Source: Agromyces sp. CF514 (GTDB lineage Bacteria > Actinomycetota > Actinomycetes > Actinomycetales > Microbacteriaceae). Taken from it: 64,000 nt of DNA. The notes below the pieces were generated by a model. That model was not told the DNA's origin and ran no database searches. It saw only the letters and a list, made by a program, of their open reading frames with translations. Position numbers and translations under genes: made by a program. Positions within the stretch are counted from its first letter, which is position 1, and each line of letters opens with the position of its first letter. The stretch spans positions 1,364,001 to 1,428,000 of the forward strand of contig NZ_FOZD01000001.1 of assembly GCF_900113185.1 (NCBI RefSeq), read 5' to 3'. Below, piece after piece: positions 59,426 through 64,000 of this stretch.

Positions 59426-60390
59426 TGGCCATCCTCAACACCGATTCGTCGCGCGGCACGGGCGCCGACGCCCTCACGACCGTCACGGGCGTGCCCGACC
59501 ACGCCTACCACGGCCCGCGCGGCGCGCGCGGCGAGAACGGCCGTCGCCGGGGCGGGCGCCGCATCGGCTCCCACGTCTTCCTGATCATCCTCGCGATCTA
59601 CTTCATCGTGCCGATCTGGTGGCTCTTCGTCGCCGCCACGAAGGACACCGCGGGCCTCTTCAGCAGCCCGGCCTTCTGGTTCGACGACACGTTCGCCCTG
59701 TTCTCGAACATCGGCGAGCTGTTCACCCACCAGGGCGGCATCTACTGGCGCTGGCTCGGCAACTCGTTCCTCTACGCGTTCGCGGGCGGCATCGGCGCCA
59801 CGATCCTCGCGATCCTCGCGGGCTACGGGTTCGCCAAGTACCGCTTCCGCGGGCGCAACGGCGTCTTCGGCGTGATCCTCGGCTCGGTCATGGTGCCGCT
59901 CACGGCGCTCGTGATCCCGACGTTCATGCTGCTCAGCCAGTACGGCATCATCAACACGCCCTGGGCCGTGATCCTGCCGAGCCTGCTCAGCCCGTTCGGC
60001 GTCTACCTCATGCGCATCTACACGCAGGACGCGGTGCCCGACGAGATGCTCGAGGCCGCCCGCATCGACGGCGCCGGCGAGATCCGCACGTTCTTCCAGG
60101 TGGCGCTGCCCCTGCTGAAGCCCGCGATCGTGACCGTGCTGCTGCTCTCGGTGGTCGGCACGTGGAACAACTTCTTCCTGCCGCTCGCCGTGCTCACCGA
60201 CCCGCAGCTGCTGCCCGTGACCGTCGGCCTCAACCGCTGGACCGCGCTCTCGAACGCGGGCGCGGGCGGCGAGCAGGTCTGGAACCTCATCACCTCGGGC
60301 TCGTTCATCTCGGTGATCCCGCTGGTGCTGTCGTTCCTGTTCCTGCAGCGCTACTGGCAGGGCGGCCTGGCCATCGGCTCCATCAAGTGA
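59425..60390 (+). CDS. Carbohydrate ABC transporter permease (MalG type)
   Basis: A 321-residue CUT1 permease with a Gly/Arg-rich tail of about 45 residues and six hydrophobic segments. The EAA loop is VPDEMLEAARIDGAGEIRTFFQVALPLLKPA. Its ATG shares a base with the preceding stop. As in the other CUT1 operon no ATPase gene follows; a common MsiK-type ATPase is expected. An 18-bp palindrome abuts its stop codon. Confidence 0.9.
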   Translation: MAILNTDSSRGTGADALTTVTGVPDHAYHGPRGARGENGRRRGGRRIGSHVFLIILAIYFIVPIWWLFVAATKDTAGLFSSPAFWFDDTFALFSNIGELFTHQGGIYWRWLGNSFLYAFAGGIGATILAILAGYGFAKYRFRGRNGVFGVILGSVMVPLTALVIPTFMLLSQYGIINTPWAVILPSLLSPFGVYLMRIYTQDAVPDEMLEAARIDGAGEIRTFFQVALPLLKPAIVTVLLLSVVGTWNNFFLPLAVLTDPQLLPVTVGLNRWTALSNAGAGGEQVWNLITSGSFISVIPLVLSFLFLQRYWQGGLAIGSIK

Positions 60391-60408
60391 CGGATGCCGC
60401 GGCATCCG
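60391..60408. terminator. 18-bp perfect palindrome after the permease gene
   Basis: CGGATGCCGCGGCATCCG begins at the base after the permease stop codon. The same 18-bp sequence occurs inside a coding region at 30625-30642. It can form only a tight stem, so its role as a terminator is less certain than that of the spaced pairs at 53125 and 58368. Confidence 0.55.
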
Positions 60409-60417
60409 CTCGCCCTT

Positions 60418-60493
60418 CGAACCACCTCTCGACCCGCTGACCTCTCGAACCACTGACCTCTCGACCCACCGACCACTCGACCTCGACCGACCA
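60418..60493 (+). repeat. 16-bp tandem repeat, about four and a half copies
   Basis: Units at 60430-60445, 60446-60461, 60462-60477 and 60478-60493 each start CGA and follow the pattern CGACC-ACTGACC-ACT/TCT, with a shortened first copy at 60418-60429. The array fills most of the gap before the GH51 gene and leaves no room for a typical promoter. Confidence 0.65.
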
Positions 60494-60510
60494 TCGACTT
60501 CGATCCTGAA

Positions 60511-62031
60511 ATGAGCATCATGACCACCGCACGCCTGACCGTCGACCCGCACTTCGCCGTCGGCCGCATCGACCGCCGAGTCTTCGGCGGGTTCGTCGAG
60601 CACCTCGGCCGCCACGTCTACGACGGCATCTACGAGCCCGGCCACGAGACCGCGGATGCCGAGGGCTTCCGCTCAGACGTCGTCGACCTCGTGAAGGAGC
60701 TCGGCGTCTCGACGATCCGCTACCCGGGCGGCAACTTCGTCTCGGGCTTCCGCTGGGAGGACTCGGTCGGCCCGCGCGAGGAGCGCCCCCGCCGCCTCGA
60801 CCTCGCCTGGCACTCCACCGAGACGAACGAGGTCGGCCTGCACGAGTTCCAGGGCTGGCTCGACAAGGTCGGCAGCGACCTGATGCTCGCCGTCAACCTC
60901 GGCACGCGCGGCACGCTCGAGGCGCTCGACCTGCTCGAGTACACGAACATCGCGGGCGGCACGGCGCTCTCGCAGCGCCGCATCGACAACGGCCGCACCG
61001 ACGCGTTCGGCGTGAAGATGTGGTGCCTCGGCAACGAGATGGACGGCCCGTGGCAGCTCGGGCACCGCTCGGCCGACGATTACGGCAAGATCGCGAGCCA
61101 GACCGCGAAGGCGATGCGCCAGCTCGACCCCTCGGTCGAACTCGTGGTCTGCGGCTCGTCGAGCGCGCACATGCCGACGTTCGGCGAGTGGGAGCGCGTC
61201 GTGCTCACGCACGCCTACGACGACGTCGACTACATCTCGTGCCACGCGTACTACGAGGAGCGCGACGGCGACCTCGGCTCGTTCCTCGCGTCGGCGGTCG
61301 ACATGGACCACTTCATCGAGTCGGTCGTCGCGACGGCCGACCACGTGAAGGCCGTGAACGGCAGCTCGAAGTCGATCAACATCTCGTTCGACGAGTGGAA
61401 CGTCTGGTACATCGAGCGCTTCCACGGCGTCGACAAGATCGAGGGGCTCGACAACTGGCCGGTCGCGCCGCGCCTGCTCGAGGACGTCTACTCGGTGGCC
61501 GACGCGGTCGTGTTCGGCAACCTCATGATCTCGCTGCTGAAGCACGCCGACCGGGTCACGAGCGCGTCGCTCGCGCAGCTCGTCAACGTCATCGCGCCGA
61601 TCATGACCGAGCCCGGCGGCATCGCCTGGCGCCAGACGACATTCTTCCCGTTCTCGATCACCTCGCGCCTCGCGCAGGGCGAGGCGCTCGAGCTCAAGCT
61701 CGACGCCCCGACCTACTCGACCAAGGCCTACGGCGAGGTGCCGCTCGTCGACGCCGTCGCCACGCACGACGCCAAGACCGGCCGTTCGGCCGTGTTCCTC
61801 GTGAACCGCTCGCAGACCGAGGCGCTCACCGTCACGGTCGACATCAGCGGCCTCGGCGAGGTCTCGGTGCTCGAGTCCCACACGCTCACCGACGACGACG
61901 TGTACGCGAAGAACACGCTCGAGCAGCCCGAGCGGGTCGCCCCGAGCCCGAACGAGTCGATCGCGATCGACGGCGGCGAGCTCACGATCACGCTGCCGCC
62001 CGTGTCTTGGACGGCCGTGTCGCTCGGCTGA
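60511..62031 (+). CDS. abfA: Alpha-L-arabinofuranosidase, glycoside hydrolase family 51
   Basis: A 506-residue GH51 enzyme, typical full length, with no signal peptide, so it cleaves imported arabinosides in the cytoplasm. The N terminus GRIDRRVFGGFVEHLGRHVYDGIYEPG and IRYPGGNFVSGFRWEDSVGP are diagnostic. The acid/base is Glu176 in WCLGNEMDGPW and the nucleophile Glu295 in ISFDEWNVWY. An ATG three codons further in is a possible alternative start; neither has a strong ribosome site. It is the last gene of the arabinoside operon. Confidence 0.95.
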   Translation: MSIMTTARLTVDPHFAVGRIDRRVFGGFVEHLGRHVYDGIYEPGHETADAEGFRSDVVDLVKELGVSTIRYPGGNFVSGFRWEDSVGPREERPRRLDLAWHSTETNEVGLHEFQGWLDKVGSDLMLAVNLGTRGTLEALDLLEYTNIAGGTALSQRRIDNGRTDAFGVKMWCLGNEMDGPWQLGHRSADDYGKIASQTAKAMRQLDPSVELVVCGSSSAHMPTFGEWERVVLTHAYDDVDYISCHAYYEERDGDLGSFLASAVDMDHFIESVVATADHVKAVNGSSKSINISFDEWNVWYIERFHGVDKIEGLDNWPVAPRLLEDVYSVADAVVFGNLMISLLKHADRVTSASLAQLVNVIAPIMTEPGGIAWRQTTFFPFSITSRLAQGEALELKLDAPTYSTKAYGEVPLVDAVATHDAKTGRSAVFLVNRSQTEALTVTVDISGLGEVSVLESHTLTDDDVYAKNTLEQPERVAPSPNESIAIDGGELTITLPPVSWTAVSLG

Positions 62032-62104
62032 GCGGGCACAGGCCGGTAACGTCGCCCCCGGGCGAGCGGATGCCGCGAGCCGGCGCCGACACGACAGGAG
62101 CACG

Positions 62105-63442
62105 ATGACCGAGCGAAACCCCGCCGAACACGACCCTGCAGGCCTCGGGGTCGCGGGCCTCGGCCCTGCCGGTCGCAACTGGGCCGGCAACCTCGCGTAC
62201 GGCGCCGCGCGCCTGGCGAGGCCGACCTCGGTCGACGAGCTCGCGGAGCTGGTCGTGGCGGCGGGGCGGGGGAGCGCGTGCGTGCGTGCGCTCGGCTCGC
62301 GGCACAGCTTCAACCGCATCGCCGACACCGACGGCCTGCTCGTCGAGACGTCGGGCCTGCCGACGCACGTCGAGATCGACGCCGAGGCGCGCACTGCGCG
62401 CGTCTCGGCGGGCCTGCGCTACGGCGAGGTCGCCGAGGCGCTGGAGCGCGAGGGCTGGGCGCTCGCCAACCTCGCGTCGCTGCCGCACATCTCCGTGGCC
62501 GGCGCGGTCGCCACGGGCACGCACGGTTCGGGCGACGCGATCGGCTCGCTCGCGACCCAGGTCGCCGCGCTCGAACTCGTCACGGCCGACGGCTCGCTGC
62601 TCCGGCTCCGCCGCGGCGACCCCGACTTCGACGGCGCCGTGGTCGCGCTGGGCGCCCTCGGCATCGTCACCGCGCTCGAACTCGACATCGAGCCCAACTA
62701 CGAGGTCGCGCAGACGGTGTTCGAGCGCCTCCCGCTCGAGGCCGTGCTCGCCGATCTCGACGCCGTCACGGGGCTCGCGACCTCCACGAGCCTGTTCACG
62801 ACCTGGCGAGAGCCCGATGTCGTCGACCAGCTCTGGCTCAAGCAGCGAACGGATGCCGCGACATCCGCACCTCCTCGCGACGTGCTCGCGCAGATGGGCG
62901 TCCGGCCCGCGACCGCGAAGCGCCACCCGCTGCCCGGCGTCTCGGCCGAGCACTGCACCGACCAGCTCGGCGTGCCCGGCGCGTGGTTCGAGCGGCTGCC
63001 GCACTTCAAGCTCGGCTTCACGCCGTCGAACGGCGACGAGCTGCAGTCGGAGTTCCTGGTGCCGCGCGAGCGGGCCGCCGATGCGATCGCCGCGGTGCGC
63101 GGTCTCGCGGACTCGATCGCGCCGCTCCTGCAGGTGACCGAGATCCGCACGGTCGCGGCCGATGCACTGTGGCTCTCGTCGTCATACGGGGGCGGCACGG
63201 TCGGCATCCACTTCACCTGGCTGCCCGACCAGCCCGCGGTCGAGGCGCTCCTGCCGACGCTGCAGGCGGCGCTCGACCCGTTCGACGCGCGACCGCACTG
63301 GGGCAAGCTGTTCGACGTCGGGTTCGCAGCGCAGCGGATGCCGCAGCGCTACGCCCGATGGGACGATTTCCGTTCGCTCGCGGCGCGGCTCGACCCGGAC
63401 CGGGTGTTCGGCAACGGCCTGCTCGAGCGCATCGGGCTCTGA
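62105..63442 (+). CDS. aldO: Alditol/xylitol oxidase (AldO-like, VAO family)
   Basis: A 445-residue FAD-linked oxidase. NWAGNLAYGAARLARPTS, the ALGSRHSFNRIAD segment with His67 at the position of the covalent flavin histidine in Streptomyces AldO, ASLPHISVAGAVATGTHGSG and the late RPHWGKLFDV match alditol oxidases. AldO oxidises xylitol and sorbitol with O2, giving the aldose and H2O2. AGGAG precedes the ATG. The location next to pentose genes suggests it feeds xylitol or arabitol into them. An N-terminal extension of about 23 residues is present. Confidence 0.9.
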   Translation: MTERNPAEHDPAGLGVAGLGPAGRNWAGNLAYGAARLARPTSVDELAELVVAAGRGSACVRALGSRHSFNRIADTDGLLVETSGLPTHVEIDAEARTARVSAGLRYGEVAEALEREGWALANLASLPHISVAGAVATGTHGSGDAIGSLATQVAALELVTADGSLLRLRRGDPDFDGAVVALGALGIVTALELDIEPNYEVAQTVFERLPLEAVLADLDAVTGLATSTSLFTTWREPDVVDQLWLKQRTDAATSAPPRDVLAQMGVRPATAKRHPLPGVSAEHCTDQLGVPGAWFERLPHFKLGFTPSNGDELQSEFLVPRERAADAIAAVRGLADSIAPLLQVTEIRTVAADALWLSSSYGGGTVGIHFTWLPDQPAVEALLPTLQAALDPFDARPHWGKLFDVGFAAQRMPQRYARWDDFRSLAARLDPDRVFGNGLLERIGL

Positions 63443-63467
63443 TCCGCCCGCGCCGCTACTCGCGCGC

Positions 63468-63716
63468 CTAGCCGCCCGCGAACGGCGGCAGGATGTCGAC
63501 CTGCTCGCCGAGCACGGCAGCGGGATCGCGTTCGACGCGCCCGCCCACGAGGAACGAGCCCGAGCGCATCACGCGTTCCATCGCCGCGCCGTAGCGCGCG
63601 AGCAGCGTGTCGCGCAGCGCGCCGACCGTGGCGCCGTCGCCGAGCTCGAGCTGCTCCTCCTCGACGCCGGACGCCTCGGCGGCTGCCGCGAAGTAGCGAA
63701 CGGTCACGAGGGGCAT
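63468..63716 (-). CDS. moaD: MoaD/ThiS-family sulfur-carrier protein
   Basis: An 82-residue beta-grasp protein ending in the diagnostic Gly-Gly (DILPPFAGG), the site of adenylation and thiocarboxylation. MPLVTVRYFAAAAEASGVEEEQLELG and the central LLARYGAAMERVM fit the small subunit of molybdopterin synthase. TAGCAT stands six bases before the ATG, so transcription is probably leaderless. The divergently encoded MoeB/ThiF-like protein is its likely activating enzyme. Confidence 0.88.
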   Translation of the reverse strand: MPLVTVRYFAAAAEASGVEEEQLELGDGATVGALRDTLLARYGAAMERVMRSGSFLVGGRVERDPAAVLGEQVDILPPFAGG

Positions 63717-63785
63717 GCCTCGATGCTACCCACGGTCGTCCGGCGTCGGGGCCGGGCCGCCCGGAGACCGTGCGAGGATGACGGC

Positions 63786-64000
63786 ATGAGTCCCGCACCG
63801 CTCGTCGAGCCCGGCCCGCCGCTGTCGGCCGGGCAGGTCTCGCGGTTCAGCCGGCAGCTCATGCTCCCGGGGTTCGGAGAGCTCGCCCAGCGTCGGCTCG
63901 CTGCGTCCAGGGTGCTCGTCGTGGGCGCCGGCGGGCTCGGCAGCGCGCTCGTGCCGTATCTCGCGGGCAGCGGCGTCGGCACGATCGGCATCGTCGACGA
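63786..64000 (+). CDS. MoeB/ThiF-like adenylyltransferase (partial, runs off the right edge)
   Basis: The first 71 codons are present. FSRQLMLPGFGELAQRRLAASRVLVVGAGGLGSALVPYLAGSGVGTIGIVDD shows the Arg finger region, the glycine-rich ATP loop GAGGLGS and the acidic residues IVDD of the E1-like family. Partners of this type adenylate the C-terminal glycine of MoaD or ThiS. The catalytic Cys and any rhodanese domain lie outside the window, so MoeB, ThiF and MoeZ types cannot be told apart. AGGA precedes the ATG by seven bases. Confidence 0.88.
   Translation, partial: MSPAPLVEPGPPLSAGQVSRFSRQLMLPGFGELAQRRLAASRVLVVGAGGLGSALVPYLAGSGVGTIGIVD

Noticed and set aside
60418-60493. CRISPR array
   Set aside because: The units are contiguous 16-bp repeats with no spacers, and no cas genes are present.
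1-64000. rRNA, tRNA, insertion sequences, integrase or phage genes
   Set aside because: I saw no sequence resembling these, no transposase-like protein and no flanking direct repeats typical of insertion.

Overview
The window is about 70% G+C, densely packed, with short intergenic gaps and many GTG or leaderless starts. Gene content and style (Eis-type acetyltransferase, LigB-type ATP-dependent ligase, DtxR-type iron box, MsiK-dependent sugar ABC systems, abundant GGATGCC/GGCATCC words) point to an actinobacterial chromosome, most likely family Microbacteriaceae (Agromyces/Microbacterium-like). The genus is an inference. I see no rRNA, tRNA, CRISPR array, transposase, integrase or phage gene, so this looks like ordinary chromosome rather than an island.

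Layout. 1-9.5 kb: single enzymes (a RibD/DHFR-like reductase, a secreted intradiol dioxygenase, a UPF0303 protein, an ATP-dependent DNA ligase, a VOC protein, a histidine phosphatase, a TetR/hydrolase divergent pair with two matching operators, a cytochrome b-type membrane protein, a methyltransferase). 9.5-17.6 kb: an EI24 membrane protein, a hydrolase, a guanine deaminase gene sandwiched between two paralogous MFS transporters, a trans-sulfuration PLP enzyme, a DoxX-like protein, and an iron box upstream of a Cys-rich DUF1540 protein. 17.6-34.5 kb: an MBL hydrolase divergent from a NUDIX / FAD oxidoreductase / lipase maturation factor cluster, a 14-TM-type exporter, AI-2E and SulP transporters, a cyclooxygenase-like haem peroxidase, an Eis-type acetyltransferase, a three-domain cNMP/thioredoxin-fold/TrxR-like flavoprotein, glycerate kinase, and a GntR/DUF1648 pair with an operator inside its promoter.

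34.6-62 kb is a pentose and hemicellulose utilisation region. The xylose system is xylAB plus xylFGH on the minus strand, with a divergent LacI-type regulator. Next is a minus-strand operon for an oligosaccharide: binding protein, two permeases, a GH3 and a GH43 enzyme, under a divergent ROK repressor whose 20-bp palindrome lies just downstream of a good promoter. After an intervening block (TetR plus ketosteroid-dehydrogenase-like flavoprotein, a Bcr/CflA-type exporter, a PAP2 phosphatase) comes a plus-strand arabinoside system: a LacI-type regulator, a binding protein, two permeases and a GH51 arabinofuranosidase, with TACAACGTTGTA operators in front of both the regulator and the operon. An alditol/xylitol oxidase follows. 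Neither CUT1-type importer has its own ATPase, so a shared MsiK-like ATPase must be encoded elsewhere. The window ends in a MoaD-like protein and the start of a MoeB/ThiF-like adenylyltransferase.

Two genome-style signals cut across the genes. First, the word GGATGCC/GGCATCC occurs roughly once per kilobase in both orientations, inside genes (where it overrides the usual Asp and Ala codons) and as inverted pairs that form terminators. This is the distribution of a DNA-uptake-sequence-like or other genome-wide signal. Second, many genes have a TANNNT -10 hexamer 6-8 nt before the start codon and no Shine-Dalgarno, which indicates leaderless mRNAs.
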